Below, piece by piece: positions 33,025 to 42,255 of a DNA stretch of 64,000 nucleotides. Numbering within the stretch: position 1 is the first letter of the stretch; the number at the start of each line of letters is the position of its first letter. Source of the DNA: Oligoflexia bacterium (GTDB lineage Bacteria > Bdellovibrionota_G > JALEGL01); NCBI GenBank assembly GCA_035326705.1, contig DAOLES010000001.1, positions 62,001 through 126,000 on the forward strand, read 5' to 3'. The notes beneath the pieces are model-generated. The model saw only the letters and a program-made list of their open reading frames with translations. It made no database searches and was not told the DNA's origin. The position numbers and the translations under genes were made by a program.

Positions 33025-35043
33025 TTATATAAATCGTGGAATACTATCTAAAAGTATTTGATTTTGGCTATCAAGTTGAAAGTTTTTAATATAGTTGAAA
33101 GCACTTGTTGAGAAGAAGACATTTTCTTTAAAAGAATGCTTTCTTTTTTCTAACCAAATCTTTTTTGTTAAACACAAAGTATTATTGTTGAGTTGTTTAG
33201 ATAGGTGTAGTTGTTTATGGTTTTTTAAGTATACAAATGAGTTTCTTTTTTTTATATATTTTAAAAAAGGTTCTTTATGTATTTTATGATTAGGTAAGGC
33301 ATTTAAGACAGAAGATTGCTCTGTTAGATAGCTTTTAAAATAAAAATCATTTTCATTAAAATAAGCAATAATTTCATCTGCAAGAATTTTTTTTTCAATG
33401 TAATCATTGACTAGTGATAAAGCATTTTTTTTTGTTGATTTAATTAGGCAATAGTTATTTGGATTTAATTGATCTTTAATTTTTTCACTTATTTCATCTT
33501 TTTCACAACTATGAATGATTACAAAATATTTGTTTTCATAATCTTGTCGAGTATAGTTTTTTAAAGCGTGTTTTAAGAGGTTTGTATTATTTAAAAATAA
33601 AATAACATGAATTTTTTTTATTGTTAAAGTTTGTTTTTGTTTTAATAGATAGTATAAGCTTTTTCTTTTTAATAATTTATTTTTATTAATTAATTCAACA
33701 TATTTTTTTTCAAAATAAGTATTGTTGTTATTTTTAAAGTTTATCAATGAACATAGAGTATTTTTTTGCATAGGTGAAAGCATGTTGAAAGGGCAAAGGA
33801 AGTTGCGTTCGTAATCAAAGGGTTTTATGTATAAATTGTTTTTGCTGCTAAACCTGTGATAAGTTTTGTAATTAATATAATATTGTCTTCTTATGGGATT
33901 GCTTATAAAAGCACCTTTCTTATTAAAAGATTTAAAAAGACCGCTGCCAGTTAACGAGCTTTCTTGACTTCTAGCATAGTAAAGAACATCATTTAACTTT
34001 TTATAATTTAAATTTAAATACTGTAAACGTTCAAAAAATTCACTGTCAGCGCTTGTCTTTACTAGATCAAAATATCCAGTTTTTTGTTTTAAAGAGGATA
34101 ATTTTATAAAAAGCGTAATTAAGCCAGTTCTATATATAGATCCGTACCAGTTTTTAATTGGGAACCCTTGGGCATCAACACGAACGTATTCAGAAAATAC
34201 AAAATCTAAACTGTTATTTTTCTCAAAGTGCGTTAAACATTTTTTTACTCTATCGTGACGAGATATATCATTTGCATCGTGAAAGGTTACATAATCACCA
34301 CTGGCTTTTGATAATGCATAATTTCTACAATAATAAGTACCACTATTATTTCTCATTGAATAATATTTTATTCTGGAGTCATTTTGACACATTTTTTTTA
34401 CTACACTTAAAGTAGAATCTGATGAACAGTCATCTACAATAATGATCTCAAGATTAGAATAGGTTTGGTTTTGAATTGAATCTATAGATTGCTCAATTGT
34501 TTTCTCTTCATTGTATGCAGTTAATATAACACTGACTAAAGGAGTTTTTTTTTGAGCTATAACTTTTTCTGGTTCAAAAAAATAATTTTCCGTTGATATT
34601 GAAAATTTTAAGGGCTCATTTTTTTTAAAAACATGATTTTTTTTTAAGTTTTCAACTTTTATACTGGTTGAAGCTATATTTCTATAGGTTTTTTGTAAAC
34701 ACTGAACAACCAAGTTAAAATTTAAGCTGTTTGGATTAATTGTATAAATGTATTCTGTATGGTGATTTTTAATAAAGTGAGATGTATCTTTTTCAAAAAA
34801 AAGATATGTTATTGGCATGTTAATGTTTGTTATATGCGAGTTGTTTAATTGAGTCGTAATTGAATAATGGTTTTTATGTTTGTTAAAAGTACAATGTATT
34901 TTAAACAGTATGTTGTAAAAAGTATAAAAAAACGTATTTGAACCCAGTTGTTTGATGACATCTGTTAGCTTTAAATAGATGGATAAATAAAAGTTATATA
35001 CAAATTTACTTTTTTGCCTAGTATGTTTGCTGTAAATTTGCAT
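33025..35043 (-). CDS. Large glycosyltransferase: one GT2 domain plus a degenerate second domain
   Basis: A 672-residue protein, paralogous to the one at 36606-38828. An unassigned N-terminal region (about 1-165) precedes a GT2 domain (about 168-390) with VSVILTAYNEE, IIVDDCSSDST, SGTYYCRNYALSKASGDYV and the DxD region FHDANDISRHDR. The C-terminal part (about 475-672) looks like a second GT2 fold (IHVILFLNNTNLLKHAL), but where the paralogue has FDDDDYYSP this one has FNENDFYF, so it may not bind metal and donor. The DNA is exceptionally A/T-rich with long homopolymer runs, more than its neighbours. It is last in a four-gene minus-strand group with the ABC exporter. Confidence 0.8.
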   Translation of the reverse strand: MQIYSKHTRQKSKFVYNFYLSIYLKLTDVIKQLGSNTFFYTFYNILFKIHCTFNKHKNHYSITTQLNNSHITNINMPITYLFFEKDTSHFIKNHHTEYIYTINPNSLNFNLVVQCLQKTYRNIASTSIKVENLKKNHVFKKNEPLKFSISTENYFFEPEKVIAQKKTPLVSVILTAYNEEKTIEQSIDSIQNQTYSNLEIIIVDDCSSDSTLSVVKKMCQNDSRIKYYSMRNNSGTYYCRNYALSKASGDYVTFHDANDISRHDRVKKCLTHFEKNNSLDFVFSEYVRVDAQGFPIKNWYGSIYRTGLITLFIKLSSLKQKTGYFDLVKTSADSEFFERLQYLNLNYKKLNDVLYYARSQESSLTGSGLFKSFNKKGAFISNPIRRQYYINYKTYHRFSSKNNLYIKPFDYERNFLCPFNMLSPMQKNTLCSLINFKNNNNTYFEKKYVELINKNKLLKRKSLYYLLKQKQTLTIKKIHVILFLNNTNLLKHALKNYTRQDYENKYFVIIHSCEKDEISEKIKDQLNPNNYCLIKSTKKNALSLVNDYIEKKILADEIIAYFNENDFYFKSYLTEQSSVLNALPNHKIHKEPFLKYIKKRNSFVYLKNHKQLHLSKQLNNNTLCLTKKIWLEKRKHSFKENVFFSTSAFNYIKNFQLDSQNQILLDSIPRFI

Positions 35044-35054
35044 AAAAGCATTAG

Positions 35055-35801
35055 TTATATAGTTTTGCTTGAATTCTCATAAGACTTAATGACATCTTCT
35101 GGATCTCCAAATACAATGCTTTTTCCTTTATCAATCCATAGAGCTTTGTTGCATAACTCTAAAATTGTTTCACGATCATGAGATGTAATGATAGCTGTTG
35201 AATCAGAGTGTTGGATTTTTTCTTTTAAGGCATCAGTTGATTTTTTCTTAAAGTCACGATCACCAACACCTAACACTTCATCAACAAGCAAAATATCTGG
35301 TGTTAACATAAGAGCAGTTGAAAACCCCAACCTTGATTGCATTCCAGATGAATATGTTTCAACTGGGTCATCAATAAATTTTTCTAATTCTGAAAATTCA
35401 ATGATTTTATCCATAGAGGCGATAATTTTTTTTCTTTCAATGCCGATAGCAAGGCCGAGAAGCATAATGTTTTTTCTGCCACTCAGATTTTTCATAATAC
35501 CTGTGTTAATGGTTAAAAGCATAGCTTTGTTATTATATGTGTTAACAGTTCCTCTATCTGATGAAATCACCTCTCCAATAAGAAGCAGAGTTGTACTTTT
35601 TCCAGCACCATTATTTCCAACAATACCAAGAACGTCACCTTTATTTATTTCAAAACTAACATTTTCAATGGCCCAGTGCCCCTTAGGTCCATTTAGAATA
35701 TTTTTTATAAGGTTTTTACTGTGCTTTTTGTAAAAAACACCTACCTCATTAAATGTTACTGCAGGGGTGGCTATTTTTTTATTAGAGGGCAATTTTTGCA
35801 T
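35055..35801 (-). CDS. wzt: Polysaccharide ABC transporter ATP-binding protein (KpsT/Wzt/TagH type)
   Basis: A 248-residue ATPase that drives export of a lipid-linked polysaccharide. Walker A is GIVGNNGAGKSTTLL (about 58-72), the signature is YSSGMQSRLGFS, Walker B is ILLVDEVLGVGD, and the switch His is in SHDRE. The signature wording and length are those of the KpsT/TagH/Wzt group. It has no C-terminal carbohydrate-binding domain, so export is probably independent of a terminal capping sugar. It overlaps its permease gene by 20 bases. Confidence 0.93.
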   Translation of the reverse strand: MQKLPSNKKIATPAVTFNEVGVFYKKHSKNLIKNILNGPKGHWAIENVSFEINKGDVLGIVGNNGAGKSTTLLLIGEVISSDRGTVNTYNNKAMLLTINTGIMKNLSGRKNIMLLGLAIGIERKKIIASMDKIIEFSELEKFIDDPVETYSSGMQSRLGFSTALMLTPDILLVDEVLGVGDRDFKKKSTDALKEKIQHSDSTAIITSHDRETILELCNKALWIDKGKSIVFGDPEDVIKSYENSSKTI

Positions 35802-36540
35802 ATTTTTTATCCAATTTTTGAATGATGGTATAACCTAATATGTAAAGTATAAAACCACTAGAGAGTAAAAATACAATTGTATACAAAGGAGGGGGTGTTC
35901 CACGCATTATAAGATCTCTAAATGCTTGGATACTTAGCGCTAAAGGGTTGAGATTAACTATGAAGTCGTATTTTTCTGGTACTCTTGATAAATCAAAAAT
36001 AACACCAGAAGGATAAAAGCCAAGTCTTATAAACAGAGCTACTATAATTTTTAAGTCAACAAAGTAGGGTAATATTGATGATAACAAAGTTGATAATCCT
36101 AGTGTGAATACAAATTGACAAAATATTAAAATGGGTAAGTATATGATGTTCTTAAAAACTGGATAGTTTGATAAAGCATAAACAATAATTATTAAAGAAA
36201 GAATAATGAGAAATTTTACAGTATAGAAGACACACTCAATCCAGGGAAAAATAATTTTTGGTAAGTTAATTTTTTTATATAAACTTTTTGCTGCATAAAG
36301 GCTGTTTGCTCCAGCAGAAACAGAAGACCCAAACCACTTCCAAGTAACAATTCCAATAAATAAGAAATAAATATAGTCATCTTCTCCACGGTTTAAAATT
36401 AATTTAAATACCAAGTAATAAATGGTTACCAACATAGCAGGTTCAAGAATCCACCATAAGTAGCCGATGTAGTGATGAACTACCTCATCTTCTAATTTTG
36501 CCCAAACATTGAATAGTATCAGGTCTTTCAATTTTGACAT
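35782..36540 (-). CDS. wzm: Polysaccharide ABC transporter permease (KpsM/Wzm type)
   Basis: A 252-residue ABC-2 type permease with about six membrane helices. LWWILEPAMLVTIYYLVFKL near the N-terminus and FYPSGVIFDLSRVPE with LNPLALSIQAFRDLI near the C-terminus are the family patterns for capsule/O-antigen/teichoic-acid exporters. It is paired with the ATPase gene by overlap and lies between the two giant glycosyltransferases. This makes the locus ABC-dependent rather than Wzx/Wzy-dependent, and no flippase or polymerase is seen. Confidence 0.92.
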   Translation of the reverse strand: MSKLKDLILFNVWAKLEDEVVHHYIGYLWWILEPAMLVTIYYLVFKLILNRGEDDYIYFLFIGIVTWKWFGSSVSAGANSLYAAKSLYKKINLPKIIFPWIECVFYTVKFLIILSLIIIVYALSNYPVFKNIIYLPILIFCQFVFTLGLSTLLSSILPYFVDLKIIVALFIRLGFYPSGVIFDLSRVPEKYDFIVNLNPLALSIQAFRDLIMRGTPPPLYTIVFLLSSGFILYILGYTIIQKLDKKYAKIAL

Positions 36541-36605
36541 AAAACACCATCTATACTAGTTTTTTCAATAGATCAAATCAAGGGATAGAAAGTATAGGGA
36601 AAAGC

Positions 36606-38828
36606 CTAATTTTTAAGGATATTTTTTAGGTCCGTATAATAACTTACTTTATCCAATGAAATATTATCAATTAATAAGGCAATTTTTGGGTGAAAAAGCT
36701 GTTCTTCATTGGCGTTCCAAGTATGGGTAGCGTTTTTATATCTTATAGCACAACAGTTGAAAATACTTGTTGAAAATGGTTGTATACCTAGCTTTAGAAA
36801 CTTTTTTATAAAATCAGAATCAGTTCCTTTTTTTAGACCTTCAGTGAATTGACCTACTTCACGCCATTTTTTATAACTAAATGCTAATGTGCAGCCCGCT
36901 ACATGGAAAACAAAGCAGTATTGGTTTTTAATTGGGCGTAGATATAGCTTGTGGGTGGTATGAGAAAAGTAAAAAATGCAAGCTTTGCCAACTAGCGTAT
37001 CAAATTGTGTGAGGTAAGGTAGTTGTTCATGTATATAATAAGGTGAATAATAATCATCATCATCAAATTTAAAAATAATATCGTCAGAATGTGAAAACTG
37101 TTTGATTGCTTGATTTAAACATAAGCCAAGATTGTTGGGTTCATTTACACGGGTAATTGAAAAGTTTTTTATATTAGCTTTTTTCAATTCATTCATAAAA
37201 TAATCTTGCATATCTTGTTTGCAGTTATCCACAATTGTTAGATGTTTGTTTTGGTATAACTGCCTGTTAAAATTATTGATACAATTTTTAAAAAATTCTT
37301 TTCTATATACCGAGGTTATTACATGAGCTCTTTTTTTGTCATCTTGTTGTTGTATGAGTTGAATGGGGCTGCTTAGAGTAATAGAATCAAGAATTAAATT
37401 AGATGATAGTTCCACACTAGAATTTTTTATTAAGGAGGGTAGTTCATCATGTTCTAAAGGAGGATAAATGTGTTCAAGGTAGTTACTTTGTAAAGAAGAT
37501 ATGTTTAAATAGGGAGCTGGAAAAGCTCGTAATAAACTATTAAATGATATTTTTGGATGTGTATACTTACTATGATAGTATTTATAGTTTTTGATATAGT
37601 GAGTACGAAGAATGTTTTTTTTAAGCTTCTTTCCACTATTATCATTGACTCCAAGAACTTTATTTCTTGTTAATGAATTTTCCTGCAAGCGAGCATAATA
37701 AAAAACATCATCTACAGCTTTAACTCTTAGGTTGTTTCTTTTAATTCTTGATAAGTATTCTGAGTCTCCACCTACTTTTACAGTGTCTAGAAAACCTACT
37801 TTATCAACCACATCACGCTTAATGAAAAGTGTAATGAGGCTGAAACGTTGGAGAATCTGGGGGCTATTAGCAATAAAAACGGGTTCCCCATCTAAACTAA
37901 CTCTAATGTGATGTCCTATCAATGCACTGGCGCGACCGATTTTTTTCAATGAAATTTCTATCCGATCAAATTTAGAAATATCATCAGAATCATGAAATGT
38001 TATATAGTCACCTTTGGCATGACTAAGTCCAACATTTCTACAAAAATATGTTCCTCTGTTTTTTTCTAAATGAAATGCGCTGATGTTTGAGTGTTGCGAT
38101 ACTATTTTATCAATAACGTTTTGAGTGTTGTCAGTAGAACAATCATTAACAATAATCAATTCAATATTTTTATGACTTTGCATGAGAATTGAATTGATAG
38201 CATCAATAACATAGCGTTCATCGTTGTATACGGTTAATATAACTGTGACAAGAGGTTGAGCTGATCTTTGATTGGAGGACTGATGAAGCAATGTTTTGTT
38301 GTTGATTACAAAAGTTTTATTGTCACCTAAATTTATTTTAGGGGATAAACTGTTACATAGGAATTTAATTTTTTTTGGATGAATAAATGTTTTATTTTTA
38401 GTCATGCTCTGATCATAAATATATATCCAAGCATATTTGATGCTGCGAATAAGACTAATGAGTAAAGTTAATTCTTTTAGTTCAAGTATCTGGGTAGAAG
38501 ATATTTTGTGTGTATCTAGAGAATCTTTAGAGTAATTTATTGCATAATTGAAAAGTTTTTCATCAGTATTAGATAACGTGATGTTAACTTTTATTATTTT
38601 ATTTTCATAAAAATATAATATGAGTTTTGAAAGAAATACCCGTAAGTTATATATTGGGGCAAAAGTGTAGAGAACAGAAAAAAAGTAGTGTTTAATATTT
38701 TTAAGGCGTTTTAAATGCCTTTGAATAAAGTGTTTCCAAAGCTTTTTAGGTTTTTGGATTCCTTGGAAAAAAATGATTTTTAAGATATAGATCGTTTTCA
38801 TGTGGTTAGCCGATGTAGAAATATGCAT
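36606..38828 (-). CDS. Large two-domain family 2 glycosyltransferase
   Basis: A 740-residue protein with two GT2 domains after an unassigned N-terminal region (1-190). Domain one (about 192-420) has LVTVILTVYNDERYV, IIVNDCSTDNT, GTYFCRNVGLSHAKGDY and FHDSDDISKFDR. Domain two (about 500-690) has HVITSVYRKEFFKNCI, LTIVDNCKQ, NNLGLCLNQAI and the acidic FKFDDDDYYSP. Two intact sites suggest it adds two different sugars or makes a repeating disaccharide, as bifunctional polymerising transferases do. It heads the minus-strand group with Wzm, Wzt and its degenerate paralogue. Start ATG 38828; an in-frame ATG at 38801 is possible. Confidence 0.82.
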   Translation of the reverse strand: MHISTSANHMKTIYILKIIFFQGIQKPKKLWKHFIQRHLKRLKNIKHYFFSVLYTFAPIYNLRVFLSKLILYFYENKIIKVNITLSNTDEKLFNYAINYSKDSLDTHKISSTQILELKELTLLISLIRSIKYAWIYIYDQSMTKNKTFIHPKKIKFLCNSLSPKINLGDNKTFVINNKTLLHQSSNQRSAQPLVTVILTVYNDERYVIDAINSILMQSHKNIELIIVNDCSTDNTQNVIDKIVSQHSNISAFHLEKNRGTYFCRNVGLSHAKGDYITFHDSDDISKFDRIEISLKKIGRASALIGHHIRVSLDGEPVFIANSPQILQRFSLITLFIKRDVVDKVGFLDTVKVGGDSEYLSRIKRNNLRVKAVDDVFYYARLQENSLTRNKVLGVNDNSGKKLKKNILRTHYIKNYKYYHSKYTHPKISFNSLLRAFPAPYLNISSLQSNYLEHIYPPLEHDELPSLIKNSSVELSSNLILDSITLSSPIQLIQQQDDKKRAHVITSVYRKEFFKNCINNFNRQLYQNKHLTIVDNCKQDMQDYFMNELKKANIKNFSITRVNEPNNLGLCLNQAIKQFSHSDDIIFKFDDDDYYSPYYIHEQLPYLTQFDTLVGKACIFYFSHTTHKLYLRPIKNQYCFVFHVAGCTLAFSYKKWREVGQFTEGLKKGTDSDFIKKFLKLGIQPFSTSIFNCCAIRYKNATHTWNANEEQLFHPKIALLIDNISLDKVSYYTDLKNILKN

Positions 38829-38882
38829 TAATAGTAGAACTTGGTTGTTTTTTCAACAACTTTTAATGTTTTAGGAGAGTAA

Positions 38883-39947
38883 ATGGTTGAAAATGCTTTG
38901 AAATTTAAGCTTGAAAATCTTACGTATTTAAATGAACTTAGAGATCCTATATTTTTTACTGAATTTTTACATGCCCGGCGGACAAGATCTGAAGACAATG
39001 TACATTTTGTAGAATTGGATAAGATTAATTTTGATGATATTGCCAAAAAAAGCGGTGTGAAATACCCTGAAGTTTATAAAATATACAATGATGCAACAGA
39101 AATAGTATTGTCAGATCTTCCTGAACATGTAGTGATTAAGCCAATCAATTTAGCTTCTGCACATGGGGTGTATCTTTTAAGTAAGCAAGGTAATAAGTGG
39201 TTTGATACCTTTACACAGAAAAAATATACTGAAAAACAAATTATAGATAGCCTTATGCAGTGGACAAAGCATAAGCCTAAAGAAGACAGGCGTATTATTG
39301 CACAACAATACATCTGGAATGATGGTCATGGAAATATCAGCATTCCCTGTGATTATAAGTTGTATACTTTTGGGGATAAGATTCCGTTTATTTCAAAGGT
39401 TGATAGGAATAATGGGTCGGTTTTAAGTTTTTACGGGGAGGATTTTAGTGATTTTGATTTTAAAAGAAACTTTGCTACCCATTTACCGAAATTTACCAAA
39501 AAGCATGTTGTAACAGAAAAGCCAAAAAGATATAAAGAATTACTTGAGCTTGCTAGAAAAGTTTCTAATTACATGAAAGATCCTTTCATGCGAATAGATT
39601 GCTATTCTGATGGTGAAGAGGTTTATTTGGGCGAAGTTACACCCTGTCCCGGTGGCCCGTATTATGGTTCACAGTTTGCCTTTTCATATGATTTCGATAA
39701 ACAGCTTGGGGATCTGTGGAATGAAGAGTTGCAGAGACTCAATTTACCCAAACCTAAAGTTCTGGGTTACCCACCAGTTATTTTAGATATTCGTGACGTT
39801 ATTAAGGTGCAAAAGGAAAATGAGCGTTTAAGAAAAATCTATAATAATGTTGGATTCATTATTGATAATCCGCTATTAAGAGCCGTACCGTTTTTAAAGA
39901 AAAAACTCTATTTTTTAAAGCCTTTTTATAAGCGTATTTTTAGGTAG
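38883..39947 (+). CDS. TupA-like ATP-grasp protein
   Basis: A 354-residue ATP-grasp-fold enzyme resembling TupA, which in Bacillus helps make teichuronopeptide by forming amide bonds. Visible elements are HVVIKPINLASAHGVYLL (nucleotide-binding lysine, near 81), IIAQQYIWNDG, CDYKLYTFGDKIPFI and the metal/ATP region FMRIDCYSDGEEVYLGEVTP (near 234). The start has a clear AGGAG site. It lies among surface-polysaccharide genes, so an amide-linked amino acid or similar decoration is a reasonable guess. The substrate is not known. Confidence 0.8.
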   Translation: MVENALKFKLENLTYLNELRDPIFFTEFLHARRTRSEDNVHFVELDKINFDDIAKKSGVKYPEVYKIYNDATEIVLSDLPEHVVIKPINLASAHGVYLLSKQGNKWFDTFTQKKYTEKQIIDSLMQWTKHKPKEDRRIIAQQYIWNDGHGNISIPCDYKLYTFGDKIPFISKVDRNNGSVLSFYGEDFSDFDFKRNFATHLPKFTKKHVVTEKPKRYKELLELARKVSNYMKDPFMRIDCYSDGEEVYLGEVTPCPGGPYYGSQFAFSYDFDKQLGDLWNEELQRLNLPKPKVLGYPPVILDIRDVIKVQKENERLRKIYNNVGFIIDNPLLRAVPFLKKKLYFLKPFYKRIFR

Positions 39948-39971
39948 AGATAAATTATAAGTAGATGATTC

Positions 39972-41267
39972 ATGATGTTAAGTGAAAAAATTAAGCAAAA
40001 AAAAGTAACCGTTGGTGTTATAGGTCTTGGATATGTTGGTTTACCGTTGGCGGTAGATTTTTCCAAAGCAGGTATCAATGTCTTAGGTTTTGATATTTCT
40101 GAAGAAAAATGTACTTCTATCAATGCAGGTAAGTCTTATGTTGAAGACATATCAGATATAGAATTAAACTCTGCTATTTCTACGGGTTTATTAAAAGCTA
40201 CAACAAACTTTGATGAATTGGCTAATGTAGATTGTGTTAGCATTTGCGTTCCCACACCGTTGGTTAAAACTCAAGATCCAGATATGTCATACATCATGGC
40301 CGCGTGTAAAAATATCTCTCAGCATTTAAAAAAAGATCAGTTAATTGTTTTAGAGTCCACAACTTATCCTGGCACAACAGAAGAAGTGCTAAAAACGATG
40401 GTAGAAGAAGCTGGCTTTGAAGTAGGAAAAGATGTTTTTGTTGCATTTAGTCCTGAAAGAATTGATCCCGGTAACAAAGTATATCAATTGCACAATACGC
40501 CAAAAGTTATTGGAGGTTTAACTGCAAACTGTTTAGAAGTTGCTAGTCAGTTGTACCAAGTTATTGTTGAACAAGTGGTTCCAGTTTCTTCTGCTAAAGC
40601 AGCAGAAATGGTAAAATTATTAGAAAACACATTTAGATCGGTAAATATTGGTTTAGCCAATGAAGTGGCTCAGATGTGTCATGTTTTAAATTTAGATAGC
40701 AATGAAATTATTAATGCAGCAGCTACCAAGCCATTTGGCTTCACTCCCTTTTATCCTGGACCAGGTTTGGGAGGTCACTGTATCCCCATTGACCCGCATT
40801 ACCTCTCTTGGAAGCTGAAAACATTAAATTATGAAACGCGCTTTATTGATTTAGCTTCAAAGATTAATACTGAAATGCCTCAGTTTGTAGTGAATTTAGC
40901 GGTTGATAAATTAAATACAATGCAAAAAAGTGTTAAGGGATCTAATATTTTATTGGTTGGAGCGGCATACAAAAAAAATATATCTGATTTAAGAGAGTCC
41001 CCAAGTTTAGATATTATCAAAATTTTATTAGCTAAAGGGGCCAATGTTAAATATCACGACCCATATGTAGATCGTTTAAAAATTGATAATCAAAAATTTG
41101 TTTCTTGTGAATTAACAGGCGAGTTTATTGCAAGTCAAGATTTATGCATTATTTCTACGTGGCACGATAAATTAGATATCCGTTTGTTTATTGATCACGC
41201 TAAGTCGATCATTGATGCAAGAAATGCAACAGCAGGTTATAACGACCCAAAAATTTTTAGAATATAA
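39972..41267 (+). CDS. wbpA: UDP-N-acetylglucosamine 6-dehydrogenase (WbpA-like)
   Basis: A 431-residue nucleotide-sugar dehydrogenase of the WbpA/WecC group, oxidising C6 of a UDP-HexNAc. The Rossmann loop is VGVIGLGYVGLPLAVDFSKA, then SICVPTPL, FSPERIDPGN, the catalytic Cys in GGHCIPIDPHYLSW (near 263), and AAYKKNISDLRESPS. The sequence matches WbpA more closely than the Ugd at 29.5 kb. With the WbpB, WbpE and WbpD homologues just downstream on the opposite strand it completes a UDP-GlcNAc(3NAc)A route. Confidence 0.93.
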   Translation: MMLSEKIKQKKVTVGVIGLGYVGLPLAVDFSKAGINVLGFDISEEKCTSINAGKSYVEDISDIELNSAISTGLLKATTNFDELANVDCVSICVPTPLVKTQDPDMSYIMAACKNISQHLKKDQLIVLESTTYPGTTEEVLKTMVEEAGFEVGKDVFVAFSPERIDPGNKVYQLHNTPKVIGGLTANCLEVASQLYQVIVEQVVPVSSAKAAEMVKLLENTFRSVNIGLANEVAQMCHVLNLDSNEIINAAATKPFGFTPFYPGPGLGGHCIPIDPHYLSWKLKTLNYETRFIDLASKINTEMPQFVVNLAVDKLNTMQKSVKGSNILLVGAAYKKNISDLRESPSLDIIKILLAKGANVKYHDPYVDRLKIDNQKFVSCELTGEFIASQDLCIISTWHDKLDIRLFIDHAKSIIDARNATAGYNDPKIFRI

Positions 41268-41268
41268 T

Positions 41269-42210
41269 TTAAATATTCGTTTTGAAAAAATTGATTGTTG
41301 TATCTAAACCTTGATCAAGTGAGACATTTGGTTGCCAAGCAATATCTTTTTTGACTTTTTGTAGGCACGGTTTTCTTTTGTATGGATCATCTTTAGGCAA
41401 AGGGAGCTTAATGAGTTTTAGCTTTGGATTGATTTTTTCAATAATAATCTTAGCCAATTGTTCAACTGTATATTCTGTGTCGTTTCCCAAATTATAGGGA
41501 CCTTGAAGACTTTTAGGACTTTTCATAACGGCAATCATTCCTGCAATTAAATCTTCAACATAACAAAAGCTTCGGGTTTGTTGCCCATCACCATAAACAG
41601 TTAAGTCATTACCTTTTAAGGCTTGTACAATAAAATTAGAAACCACTCTACCATCTTCAGGGTTCATATGCGGTCCGTAGGTGTTAAAAATACGAATGAC
41701 TTTAATTTTTGTGCCATGCATACGATGATGATCAAAAAATAAAGACTCTGCACAACGCTTACCTTCATCGTAGCAAGATCTTATACCAACAGGGTTTACA
41801 TTTCCTCTATAACTTTCTGTTTGAGGATGGGTAGTTGGGTCACCATAGATTTCACTTGTAGACGCTTGTAATATGGTTGCATCATGCTGATGTGCAAGAT
41901 TCAACATGTTGATGGCACCTAAAACAGAGGTTTCAGTGGTAAAAATAGGGTCAGATTGATATACAGGAGGGCTTGCTGGACAAGCTAAGTTATAAATTTC
42001 ATCTACTTTTTCACTGCTATGAAAAGCTGTTCTAATATCATGTTCAATAAGCTTGATATTTTGTTGGGATTGAAGCCATTCAATGTTTTTTGAGTAAGCA
42101 GAAAAAAAATTGTCTAAGCAAGTGATGTGAGTATCGTTTTCTTTAAGTAAACGTTTAACTAAATTAACACCTAAGAAACCGGCAGCGCCTGTAATCACTA
42201 TATGCTTCAT
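41269..42210 (-). CDS. uxs: UDP-glucuronate decarboxylase (UDP-xylose synthase)
   Basis: A 313-residue extended SDR that turns UDP-glucuronate into UDP-xylose. VITGAAGFLGVNLV binds NAD. YNLACPASPPVYQSDPI, ASTSEIYGDPTTHPQTESY, VNPVGIRSCYDEGKRCAE and IFNTYGPHMNPEDGRVVSNF are characteristic of Uxs/SUD proteins. Its substrate is made by ugd in the same locus, so the polymer probably contains xylose or a derivative. It converges on wbpA with one base between stop codons. Confidence 0.95.
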   Translation of the reverse strand: MKHIVITGAAGFLGVNLVKRLLKENDTHITCLDNFFSAYSKNIEWLQSQQNIKLIEHDIRTAFHSSEKVDEIYNLACPASPPVYQSDPIFTTETSVLGAINMLNLAHQHDATILQASTSEIYGDPTTHPQTESYRGNVNPVGIRSCYDEGKRCAESLFFDHHRMHGTKIKVIRIFNTYGPHMNPEDGRVVSNFIVQALKGNDLTVYGDGQQTRSFCYVEDLIAGMIAVMKSPKSLQGPYNLGNDTEYTVEQLAKIIIEKINPKLKLIKLPLPKDDPYKRKPCLQKVKKDIAWQPNVSLDQGLDTTINFFKTNI

Positions 42211-42255
42211 AGAGTTTTATTTAACAGTTTGTCTGTAAAAGGTACATTTGTTGAA

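Noticed and set aside
35188..35733. 181-codon open frame antisense to the wzt gene
   Set aside because: It is entirely opposite a gene with all ABC ATPase motifs, has no recognisable domain and no ribosome site. It is a shadow frame.
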